Both the position numbers and the translations under genes were made by a program. This document shows, piece by piece, positions 1 to 6,506 of a stretch of 7,759 nucleotides of DNA; position 1 is the first letter of the stretch; each line of letters begins with the position of its first letter. This DNA comes from Chloroflexota bacterium (GTDB lineage: Bacteria > Chloroflexota > Ktedonobacteria > Ktedonobacterales > Ktedonobacteraceae). The notes under the pieces are model-generated. The model ran no database searches. It was given only the letters and a program-made list of their open reading frames with translations, and had not been told where the DNA came from. The DNA lies in the NCBI GenBank assembly GCA_021828635.1, contig JAJZEJ010000417.1, positions 4,620-12,378 on the forward strand. Direction: 5' to 3'.

Positions 1-241
1 ATTTACCAAGAAATTCCGCGCTAAGATATTCTGTTGCCAGCCCGGTACGCACATGAATATGGAACCCACCCATGCCCATCTGCTTAAATTGGCTGATCTG
101 GCGCTCCAACTGTGCCTGATTGAGTCTATTATTCCATGCCCAGAACGGCGTACCGCGATACTCCGCGGGCGGATGACGAAAAATTTCCCGATCAAGCTTT
201 GCCTGCGTATTATGCGGATAAAGTTGGATTGCTTGTGACAT
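1..241 (-). CDS. Large glycoside-hydrolase-like protein, N-terminal fragment (runs off left edge)
   Basis: The reading frame starts at ATG 241 and stays open to the window edge, giving 80 codons. It begins MSQAIQLYPHN and contains FRHPPAEYRGTPFWAWN (about residues 21-37), then an amphipathic stretch ending in QMGMGGFHIHVRTGL (about 53-67) and ATEYLSAEFLGK. A pattern of F-x-x-PP-x-EYR-x-x-PFW-x-WN followed by GMGGF-x-x-H-x-R-x-GL is, from memory, typical of large uncharacterised glycoside hydrolases with GH2-type sugar-binding domains. These are often annotated near GH106 (alpha-L-rhamnosidase), but true GH106 usually shows a WWWPG motif here, so I do not assign that family. There is no signal peptide in this frame, so the protein looks cytoplasmic. 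The start is supported by AAAGGAGT at 248-255, six bases upstream. Lying downstream of the transporter, it probably cleaves the imported sugar. The catalytic residues are outside the window. Confidence 0.72.
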   Translation of the reverse strand, partial: MSQAIQLYPHNTQAKLDREIFRHPPAEYRGTPFWAWNNRLNQAQLERQISQFKQMGMGGFHIHVRTGLATEYLSAEFLGK

Positions 242-381
242 AGGACTACTCCTTTGATAAACGTGGCGGCCTCGGCGGCTTGAGGAAGGGAGGCCAGCGC
301 ACTTCCTAAGATGATTGCTCCTGCACCCACGCCGGTGTACTTGAACAGCATACCACGTTGCCTCGTGATTTCATCGCCCAT
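242..381 (-). pseudogene. Orphan signal-peptide-like reading frame, out of frame with the downstream hydrolase
   Basis: From ATG 381 the minus strand reads MGDEITRQRGMLFKYTGVG and then AGAIILGSALASLPQAAEAA. This is a well-formed export signal: a charged start, a degenerate twin-arginine-like TRQRGMLFK, a hydrophobic core and an A-E-A cleavage site at about residue 39. AAAGGAA at 391-397 is a usable ribosome binding site. After about residue 47 the frame passes through the hydrolase start in another frame. It stays open to the window edge, but there it translates only as a shadow of the hydrolase. Possible readings are a leader cut off from the hydrolase by an indel, the remnant of a lost secreted gene, or a chance frame. 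An in-frame ATG at 408 lacks a ribosome binding site. The clean signal architecture argues against pure chance, but nothing here shows that it is expressed. Confidence 0.35.
248..255 (-). promoter_or_regulatory. Ribosome binding site that fixes the start of the truncated hydrolase
   Basis: AAAGGAGT on the minus strand lies six bases before ATG 241. The identical octamer precedes the binding protein (2136-2143) and the second permease (3183-3190), in each case seven bases before the ATG. This supports 241 as the true start rather than a longer product fused to the upstream signal-like frame. Confidence 0.75.
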
Positions 382-481
382 GATCCTGTTTTCCTTTCTT
401 TCCTTCATTGGAAAGGCCGACAGTGGTTCCTTCCAAGAAGGAGACTCCTGCGAACTATCGGATATCAATATTTATTTGAGA

Positions 482-516
482 GTGTAGGGATGTGATGCAC
501 TATCACATCCCTACAC
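482..516 (-). terminator. Perfect 15-bp stem-loop after the binding-protein gene
   Basis: GTGTAGGGATGTGAT at 482-496 is the exact reverse complement of 502-516, with a five-base loop (497-501). It begins 10 bases past the binding-protein stop codon. On the minus strand the stem is followed by CTCAAATAAATATTG, which is A/T-rich but has no run of T. It is therefore not a classic intrinsic terminator. It may be a weak terminator or a 3'-end stabiliser that sets the expression of the binding protein above that of the downstream hydrolase. A dispersed palindromic repeat is also possible. The inverted repeat is certain; its role is inferred. Confidence 0.5.
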
Positions 517-526
517 CAGTGAGAGA

Positions 527-2128
527 TCAGCCCTGTTTCTGCTTCCATGCATTGATCTGTTTCTGCGCCTCAGCCACGACCTGATCGCCTCCCGCTTGCC
601 TGATTTGAGCCAGATATTTAGGCAGCTGATTCGGGTTCAGTTGTCCATACTGCAATGCAGTAGACAGGGAACCGGTTCCCACAGCACCAGTAATTGGTGT
701 TAACTGGGCAATTTGTGTTGTCACATTAGTGGGATCAAATGAGAAACCAAAGGCAGTCGAGCGCGGTGCCGCGTTATTGGCTTGCTGAATATCGGCATAA
801 ATACCAACGCTACCAGGGTCGGTATAATACCCATTTTGCTCATTACCGAACATCCAGTCAGTAGCAGGATTGTACCGATCACTCGTCGCGGTGACACCAG
901 AAGGATAGCCGATCAATTTCTCCGCTTGGTTCACGAAGACATAGTGCTTGCCTTCAATGCCATGACACAGCAGATTGAAGATAGGGGCGTCGGTATTGAC
1001 CAGATTGAGGAATTGCATCGCCTGCTCAGGATGTGGACAGGTACGCGGAATGGAATTCATATTTTGCAGAATACTCTGTGTACTCAGGAAGGTCGGCCCT
1101 ACCTTTTTGATGACCAGTGGAATGCCAAAGTGTTCCTCAATGCCTGGAATATCATTGGGCTTGGCCTGCTGCCCAAATAGGACCGCGTATTGGCCATTCT
1201 GCACAGCTACTGCGCCCTGGTCAGCGGGAACGGGCGTTTTCTTAAAATAGCCCTTTTGTCCCCACTCCCAGCGCAACTCGACTGCCTGCTGGAATTCAGG
1301 TGTCTCAAAAATGTTGAGTACCTGGAGTTGTGGATCCTGGAAACGGATACCTGCTACAGCACTGCCAGCAAAAGAGTCGAAGCCATAGTCAATGTTATTG
1401 AAGATGAATCCCCCATCAAGACCACTCTGAGCCATATAGAGCGGTGTGACCGATGGCTCATGGGCCTTGATCTGGTCCAGGAAGGGGTCTAAATCGCTGT
1501 AGCTGCCAAGCGTGTCACTGGCTGGCAGATAGGCCGCGTACTTTTCTGCCAGGTTCTTATTGATGAAGACGCCCATCACATAAGCAAAGTAGTTCTGATT
1601 CGGCACGCCGTAGATTTTCCCATTGACACGAACAGCATCCCAGAAAGCGGTCGGCATGCTCTTATACAACGCAGGAGCATACTTGGGGAGCAGGGCATCA
1701 ATGGCCAGGAAATTGCCCTTTTGCGCGTTGGTAGTGTAGGTGTTAACCCACGGTGCCGTAAAAACCACATCATACGGTTGCCCCGCTGCATAGCCCAGTT
1801 GCAGCTTCTGATCGTATGCTGCCGATTGGATAGGGTTCAGCGCGACCTGAATATTCAGGCTCTTAAACTGTGACGTATTGCTCATTGCCTGTGCCACCAG
1901 AGATGAGTCTGGCAACTGCGTAAAGGCGTCGAAGGTATAGGTCACAGTAGTTTTGCCATTCGTGCTGCTTGGGCTACCGCCGCATGCAGCCAGCAGCGTG
2001 CCAATGGCACCACTGCCCACAAACGCGCTCGCAGCGACAGCCTTGCCGCTACTGCTAAGGAAACGACGACGAGAAAGTCCTTGTGGGTCTGAAGCCATTC
2101 CATTAGCTTCCTGTTCGTGCTGAGACAT
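527..2128 (-). CDS. ABC transporter substrate-binding lipoprotein, LplA/family 1 type, Tat-exported
   Basis: This 533-residue protein should capture an oligosaccharide outside the membrane and pass it to the two permeases encoded just upstream. The N-terminus carries a twin-arginine motif, SRRRFL (residues 19-24), a hydrophobic stretch, and the lipobox LLAAC with Cys49 as the predicted lipid anchor. Export as a folded lipoprotein is therefore likely. A Gly/Ser/Thr linker follows. YDQKLQLGYAAGQPYDVVFT (about residues 105-124) is typical of extracellular sugar-binding proteins. The C-terminal FGFSFDPTNVTTQIAQLTPI resembles the DUF3502 region of the Bacillus LplA/YtcQ group. Length fits that group. 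Start 2128 is supported by AAAGGAGT at 2136-2143. It lies 75 bp after the second permease stop and is the last gene before the 482-516 stem-loop. The exact sugar cannot be read from the sequence. The galactosidase next door suggests a galactose-containing oligosaccharide. Confidence 0.92.
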   Translation of the reverse strand: MSQHEQEANGMASDPQGLSRRRFLSSSGKAVAASAFVGSGAIGTLLAACGGSPSSTNGKTTVTYTFDAFTQLPDSSLVAQAMSNTSQFKSLNIQVALNPIQSAAYDQKLQLGYAAGQPYDVVFTAPWVNTYTTNAQKGNFLAIDALLPKYAPALYKSMPTAFWDAVRVNGKIYGVPNQNYFAYVMGVFINKNLAEKYAAYLPASDTLGSYSDLDPFLDQIKAHEPSVTPLYMAQSGLDGGFIFNNIDYGFDSFAGSAVAGIRFQDPQLQVLNIFETPEFQQAVELRWEWGQKGYFKKTPVPADQGAVAVQNGQYAVLFGQQAKPNDIPGIEEHFGIPLVIKKVGPTFLSTQSILQNMNSIPRTCPHPEQAMQFLNLVNTDAPIFNLLCHGIEGKHYVFVNQAEKLIGYPSGVTATSDRYNPATDWMFGNEQNGYYTDPGSVGIYADIQQANNAAPRSTAFGFSFDPTNVTTQIAQLTPITGAVGTGSLSTALQYGQLNPNQLPKYLAQIRQAGGDQVVAEAQKQINAWKQKQG

Positions 2129-2203
2129 GACAGATACTCCTTTGTGTTGTGGTTCACCAGAGAAAAATGGACAATGGTTGATGAAAAGATGCGGGTGAGA
2201 ACG

Positions 2204-3175
2204 TTAATCACCCTTGAGGCCACCCAGGGTAATGCCGCGTACAAAGTAACGCTGCGTAAAGAAGAATGCGAATATAATGGGTCCAATAGCCAGGACAGCC
2301 ATCGCCATCAAGACAGATTGGGTTGGAAGTACCACTGTACTCACATTGGACTGACTAGCTGATGAATTGAGCATCAAGATATTCTGTGAGAACTGGTAGA
2401 GCAGATACTGCAACGACATCAGATGCGGGTTAGAGATGTAGAGTAGCCCCTGGAACCAGTCATTCCAGTAGACCAACATGATGAGCAATCCGACGGTTGC
2501 CAGAGCAGGGGTGGACATAGGAACAACGATTTGAAAGAAGATACGCCATTCTCCAGCTCCATCCAATTTAGCCGCTTCAAGTAGCTCTGTGGGTAAACCC
2601 GCAAAATAAGTACGCAGGAGTAGCACGTAAAGCGGCACAACCAAATAGGGCAGGATATAGGCCAGTAAGGTGTCCTGTACATGTAAAAGCTGCGTCATCA
2701 TAATGTAGGTCGGAACCAATCCACCATTGAAGAGCATGGTAAAGAGAGTAAAGAAGGAGAGCGCACGGCGGAAACGGAAATCTCGGCGCGAGATGACATA
2801 ACCCAACAAGGACATGATGAGCAGAGCCGCCGCACTGCCAATCAGTGTTACCGCTATTGTGACCTCATAGCCGCTGACGATGAGGCTACCGTTATCAAAC
2901 AAGTATTGATAGGCATCCAGCGAGAAATGCAATGGTATGAGCGTATAGCCATACAGCGTGATGTCCTTTTCGGTGGAGAACGAGCCTGAAATGACGAGCA
3001 GGAGCGGCAGAGCAAAAATCACTGTCAGGACTATTAGAACGGTGTGAATGAGGACATGAGCTACCGGCCCATGTCGGCGCACACCAGAGGATGTGGCATG
3101 CGGGCGAGATTTGCGCCTGGCTGGCCGTGGTTGACGAGAGCGACCAACCAGTGTAAGATTCGACAGTGAACGCAT
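2204..3175 (-). CDS. ABC transporter permease, YtcP/MalG-type (carbohydrate uptake)
   Basis: This is an inner-membrane subunit of the sugar importer, paired with the permease encoded at 3241-4251. From ATG 3175 it has 323 residues. A basic N-terminus is followed by a first membrane segment (about residues 43-65) and several more. The ATPase-docking EAA loop, ELLEAAKLDGAGEWRIFFQI, lies near residues 197-216, and the C-terminus FVRGITLGGLKGD is typical of the YtcP group. The frame can be extended to a TTG at 3217. I prefer 3175 because AAAGGAGT lies seven bases upstream of it, whereas the extra 14 residues would be encoded by a hairpin and the ribosome binding site itself. It sits 65 bp after the first permease. 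No ATPase gene accompanies it, so a shared ATPase is expected. Fold and role are clear; substrate is inferred. Confidence 0.92.
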   Translation of the reverse strand: MRSLSNLTLVGRSRQPRPARRKSRPHATSSGVRRHGPVAHVLIHTVLIVLTVIFALPLLLVISGSFSTEKDITLYGYTLIPLHFSLDAYQYLFDNGSLIVSGYEVTIAVTLIGSAAALLIMSLLGYVISRRDFRFRRALSFFTLFTMLFNGGLVPTYIMMTQLLHVQDTLLAYILPYLVVPLYVLLLRTYFAGLPTELLEAAKLDGAGEWRIFFQIVVPMSTPALATVGLLIMLVYWNDWFQGLLYISNPHLMSLQYLLYQFSQNILMLNSSASQSNVSTVVLPTQSVLMAMAVLAIGPIIFAFFFTQRYFVRGITLGGLKGD

Positions 3176-3182
3176 AGACAAA

Positions 3183-3190
3183 ACTCCTTT
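3183..3190 (-). promoter_or_regulatory. Ribosome binding site that decides the YtcP-like permease start
   Basis: AAAGGAGT on the minus strand lies seven bases before ATG 3175. It is the same sequence as at 248-255 and 2136-2143. It rules in favour of the 323-residue product over the longer form starting at TTG 3217. Confidence 0.75.
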
Positions 3191-3217
3191 TGCTGCTGGG
3201 TTCTCTGTTTGCAGCAA
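3190..3217 (-). repeat. 7-bp inverted repeat just upstream of the permease ribosome binding site
   Basis: TTGCTGC at 3190-3196 pairs exactly with GCAGCAA at 3211-3217 around a 14-base loop. The repeat touches the edge of the ribosome binding site at 3183-3190. A hairpin here could mildly affect translation of the second permease or mRNA processing between the two permeases. It is short and could be chance. Confidence 0.35.
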
Positions 3218-3240
3218 TCAGTAACACGCTTACCGAAGAT

Positions 3241-4251
3241 TTAGAAGGCCGCCTGATCAGGTTCGATACGGCGAACAAACCAGTTCGCCGTGAAGATGAG
3301 GATGAAACCTACGACAGATTGATAAAGGCCAGCAGCCGAAGACATACCAATGTCATCGAGTGTAATTAAGGCTCGATACACATAGGTATCAATTACATCG
3401 GTGGCCGGATAGAGCGCGGGCTGGTTGTTGGGAACTTGAAAGAAGAGGCCAAAGTCCGCGTAGAAAATGCGCCCGATGGCTAGCAGGACGACCAAGATAA
3501 TCAATGGTTTAAGCAAAGGGATAGTGATATAGCGCATCTGTTGCCACCCATTGGCCCCATCCATCCGCGCTGCTTCGTAGTATTCAGGGCTGATCGCAAC
3601 CATGCCAGCTAGAAAAATGACCGCAGTGAAGCCAACGTTCTTCCAAAGATAGACAAGCGTAAGAATAGCTGGCCAATATTGTGGAGAGCTAAACCAGTCT
3701 ATGGCCGACAGGTGTATAACGGCGAACAGATGGTTGACCAGACCAGTGTCACTGTTGAGCAGAGCGTAAGTAAAATAACTCACCAGCACATAGGAAATCA
3801 AATACGGGAAGAAGATCACCGCCTGATAAATCTTGGGGAGGAACGCCAAGCGGGAGCTATCACGTACCTCATTGAGCAACAGACCCACACCGAGAGCGGC
3901 CAGTGTGCCGAAAATGATAAATAGACTATTCATAAAGAGCGTGTTGCGTGTAATGCGCCAGGCTTCACTCGTCCCAAACAGAAAACGGAAGTTCTGGAAA
4001 CCAACCCAGGCACTACCAAAGAAGCCTTCAAAGGGTAGGTAATTCTTGAAGGCAATTAATACGCCTGCCATCGGCAAGTAGGCCATGACTAACAAGACGA
4101 GAATGCCGGGTAGCGCCATTGAGATCAGGCCCAGGTTAATACGTCCTCGTGAACGACGCAGTGCGGGCCGTCCGTGTTGCCGTAGCACTGCTTTTTCAGG
4201 TGCGGATAGCACGCCCCCTGTAACAATGCGTGAACTATGTTTGAGTGCCAT
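3241..4251 (-). CDS. ABC transporter permease, LplB/YteP-type (carbohydrate uptake)
   Basis: This 336-residue inner-membrane protein is the first of two permeases of the importer. A basic N-terminus leads into the first membrane segment, then YLPMAGVLIAFKNYLPFEGF (about 58-77), a signature of the LplB/YteP family. WVGFQNFRFLF follows (about 82-92), and after further membrane segments comes the EAA docking loop YYEAARMDGANGWQQMRYIT (224-243) continuing into IPLLKP. The C-terminus NWFVRRIEPDQAAF is usual for the family. It begins 20 bp after the galactosidase stop, which indicates co-transcription. GAGGAG at 4264-4269 is the ribosome binding site. Its spacing of 12 bases is a little long, and no better in-frame start is visible. 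In Bacillus, relatives of this pair import plant cell-wall oligosaccharides such as rhamnogalacturonan fragments. That substrate is suggestive only here. Confidence 0.92.
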   Translation of the reverse strand: MALKHSSRIVTGGVLSAPEKAVLRQHGRPALRRSRGRINLGLISMALPGILVLLVMAYLPMAGVLIAFKNYLPFEGFFGSAWVGFQNFRFLFGTSEAWRITRNTLFMNSLFIIFGTLAALGVGLLLNEVRDSSRLAFLPKIYQAVIFFPYLISYVLVSYFTYALLNSDTGLVNHLFAVIHLSAIDWFSSPQYWPAILTLVYLWKNVGFTAVIFLAGMVAISPEYYEAARMDGANGWQQMRYITIPLLKPLIILVVLLAIGRIFYADFGLFFQVPNNQPALYPATDVIDTYVYRALITLDDIGMSSAAGLYQSVVGFILIFTANWFVRRIEPDQAAF

Positions 4252-4271
4252 AACGTCTGCGTTCTCCTCAT

Positions 4272-6347
4272 TTATAGAATGACATTATTGGAGACGGGGG
4301 TAAGAATAACGACGCCCAACGCTGGAAGTCGCACTTCGTGTTGATAGATACGTTGGGTGAGAACATCATACATGGGGTGCGAAAGGCTAATATTTTGTAC
4401 AGTCTGTAAGTGATTCAGGACAAACGTATAGATACCCTGTTCTCCCCGACGTTGTGCCACTTCAACCCCTTCCGGTACAAGTAAGGGAGGGGCAAGTTCC
4501 AGTTGCCTCTGGAACATGCTTATCAGCATATCAAGGCAGGCTGAATCGGGCCGAGTCGCAATATAGAAGGCGCGTCCATCACCCAGGCGGTTCTCGGTAA
4601 TGGCAGGATGGCCCATGTAGAAATCTTCTCCAAAGACACTCAAAGCCCGCGCTCCCTCCAAATGCACCACCTCACACCACTGTGAGCAGTGATAGGCCGC
4701 TTGCCAGTCTAAGCCGCCTGCTACCTCTTGCGTACTCATCAACGTATTGGTTTTTCCTTGCGGTAGAGGGTCGATCTCTTCAACCCACACACCTAACGTG
4801 CGCCGCAGAGGACCAGGAGAACCACCAAGCCAGGCGCGATGGCTCTCATCAACAATGCCACTGAAATAGGTTGTCAGAAACGTTCCTCCCTGGACGACAT
4901 ACTGCTCAATAGCCAGTCCTTGCTCCTCACTCACCAGATTGAAAAGCGGCGCTAGCACCAAGTCATAGCCATCCAGTGCAACATCGGGAGAAATAACATC
5001 GACCGTGATATGGTGTTTCCACAGTGCCTGATAGTAGTATTGCAATTCCTCCAGATAATGCAGACGTTGGCTAGGAACATGCTGATTCTCCACGGCCCAC
5101 CAGTTTGGCCAGCTCATTAACAGAGCCACGCGGGCATGCAGGCGCGTTGAGAGCATGGCCGTCTCTAGAGAGGCCAGTTCAGTGCCTAATGCACTGACCT
5201 CTTGAAAGACGCGCGTATGCTCATGACCGGCGTGGCTGACAATTGCGCCATGATACATCTCTTCACCCGCACGCGACTGACGCCACTGGAAAAACAGTAC
5301 CGAGTTGGCCCCATGAGCAAGCGCCTGATAACTTTGTAAGCGCATCATGCCAGGCCGTTTTAGCGGGTTTTCCTGCTGCCATTGCACCTGGCTAGGGGTC
5401 TGTTCGAGTAGAAGCCAGGGCTGACCATGTTTAAGACTGCGCATCAGATCAAAATAAAAGGCCGGAGTGCTGGGAGGAGCGTCATGCGGAGGATAGGAAT
5501 CCCAGGCAATGATATCCTGGTAGGAAGCCCAGGAGAAATAATCTAGCGAGCGTTGCAAACCATGAAAATTCGTCATCACCGGGATATGCGGCGTCTGTTC
5601 GCGCAAGATAGCTGCCTCTGCCTGATAGCATTCTAAATTCATGTCAGACAGAAAACGCCGATAATCGATGTCTAGACTCTGCATACTGCGCTCACCCAAG
5701 CGATTCGGTGCCTGAATTTGTTCCCAGGACGTATAGGTATGGCCCCAGAAAGCCGTTACCCAACGGCGATTGAGTTCCTCTAGTGTGCCGTAACGCTGTT
5801 GGAGCCATGTGTGAAAACGCTTGGCACAGTGTGAACAATAACAGGACGGGCCATATTCGTTGCTCACATGCCAGAGCAGTAGTGCGGGATGGTTGCGATA
5901 CCGTTCGGCCAGAACACGCACTAGGTTTTGGGAGAGACGACGAAATTGTCCATTCGTAGGGCAATAATTGAGGCGCATGCCGTGCTGGCGGCGCTGGCCC
6001 CATTCATTAACCGGCAAAACATCAGGATACGCTTGTGAAAGCCATGCAGGTTGAGCAGCAGTTCCCGTACCTAGACACACAAAGATACGGTATTCGGCCA
6101 GCAGGTCGAGTATCTGATCAAGCCAATCAAACGTGAAAGAGTTCTCGGCTGGTTGTAACGAAACCCAGCTAAAAATACCAAGTGTCACAAGATTGACTCC
6201 GGCTTTGCGCATCAGGCGCAGGTCTTCCTGCCAGATTGGATTGCTTCGGCCATCCTCTTGCGAAATCCATTGCTCTGGGTTGTAATCGCATCCATAAAGG
6301 ATACCGGAGAAATCAATGCCTGTTGTTGCCTGCTGCCCCTGTTGCAT
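4272..6347 (-). CDS. Beta-galactosidase, glycoside hydrolase family 42
   Basis: The enzyme hydrolyses terminal non-reducing beta-D-galactose and is predicted to be cytoplasmic, since no signal peptide is present. It has 691 residues, a normal length for the family. An N-terminal TIM barrel (about 14-390) starts with GILYGCDYNPEQW. The acid/base glutamate is E164 in WHVSNEYG and the predicted nucleophile is E315 in WLLLEQTPSQVQW. Four cysteines at C129 (NYCP), C169, C171 and C174 (SCYCSHC) match the structural zinc site known from Thermus A4 galactosidase. A glutamine-amidotransferase-like domain (about 400-610) and a small C-terminal beta domain with GIYTFVLNH follow. AGAAGGA at 6358-6364 precedes ATG 6347 by 10 bases. 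It lies between the LacI-type repressor and the transporter, so it probably cleaves the imported oligosaccharide. Some GH42 enzymes act on arabinosides, and preferred linkage cannot be read from sequence. Confidence 0.95.
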   Translation of the reverse strand: MQQGQQATTGIDFSGILYGCDYNPEQWISQEDGRSNPIWQEDLRLMRKAGVNLVTLGIFSWVSLQPAENSFTFDWLDQILDLLAEYRIFVCLGTGTAAQPAWLSQAYPDVLPVNEWGQRRQHGMRLNYCPTNGQFRRLSQNLVRVLAERYRNHPALLLWHVSNEYGPSCYCSHCAKRFHTWLQQRYGTLEELNRRWVTAFWGHTYTSWEQIQAPNRLGERSMQSLDIDYRRFLSDMNLECYQAEAAILREQTPHIPVMTNFHGLQRSLDYFSWASYQDIIAWDSYPPHDAPPSTPAFYFDLMRSLKHGQPWLLLEQTPSQVQWQQENPLKRPGMMRLQSYQALAHGANSVLFFQWRQSRAGEEMYHGAIVSHAGHEHTRVFQEVSALGTELASLETAMLSTRLHARVALLMSWPNWWAVENQHVPSQRLHYLEELQYYYQALWKHHITVDVISPDVALDGYDLVLAPLFNLVSEEQGLAIEQYVVQGGTFLTTYFSGIVDESHRAWLGGSPGPLRRTLGVWVEEIDPLPQGKTNTLMSTQEVAGGLDWQAAYHCSQWCEVVHLEGARALSVFGEDFYMGHPAITENRLGDGRAFYIATRPDSACLDMLISMFQRQLELAPPLLVPEGVEVAQRRGEQGIYTFVLNHLQTVQNISLSHPMYDVLTQRIYQHEVRLPALGVVILTPVSNNVIL

Positions 6348-6407
6348 GCTTTGTGTTTCCTTCTAACTGCATATTCGCTTAGCCTGATGTCAAGATGACA
6401 ATAGAGT

Positions 6408-6413
6408 ATTATA
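6408..6413 (-). promoter_or_regulatory. Possible -10 box of a secondary promoter for the galactosidase operon
   Basis: A perfect TATAAT lies on the minus strand about 60 bp before the galactosidase start. The -35 position at 17-bp spacing reads GAGGAT, a poor match, and there is no extended -10. If real, it would be an activated or weak internal promoter. Otherwise the galactosidase is read through from the lacI promoter. Confidence 0.3.
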
Positions 6414-6435
6414 GGATGATCGGAAGAACCATCCT
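6413..6435. repeat. Imperfect inverted repeat overlapping the possible -10 box
   Basis: AGGATG at 6413-6418 mirrors CATCCT at 6430-6435 across an 11-base centre. It would cover the spacer of the putative 6408-6413 promoter. It does not resemble the TTTAGCGCCAAA sites upstream of lacI, so a different regulator or chance are the options. Confidence 0.3.
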
Positions 6436-6467
6436 CGAATGAAAACGCCATTGATGAATACAATCTA

Positions 6468-6481
6468 CGCGCACCAGCGCG
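6468..6481 (-). repeat. Short GC-rich hairpin after the lacI stop codon
   Basis: CGCGC at 6468-6472 and GCGCG at 6477-6481 pair around a four-base loop, 26 bp past the lacI stop. No T run follows, so it is at best a weak pause or attenuation site between lacI and the galactosidase. Confidence 0.25.
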
Positions 6482-6506
6482 GAAAGGATTTGGTTGCCAG
6501 CATTGT

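Noticed and set aside
53..238. A 61-codon plus-strand frame near the left edge
   Set aside because: It lies wholly opposite the hydrolase N-terminus, whose translation shows recognisable motifs; this one does not.
398..444. Short inverted repeats (CTTTCC/GGAAAG at 398-415 and TCCTT/AAGGA around 430-444)
   Set aside because: They are 5-6 bp stems in a purine/pyrimidine-biased stretch and are as likely to be chance as regulatory; neither has a T run.
782..1492. Overlapping plus-strand open frames of 91 to 132 codons opposite the binding-protein gene
   Set aside because: They are antisense shadows of a clearly real gene, show no recognisable domain, and overlap one another in different frames.
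2129..2203. Gap between the second permease and the binding protein as a promoter or attenuator site
   Set aside because: I found no convincing -35/-10 pair or strong stem, only the ribosome binding site at 2136-2143.
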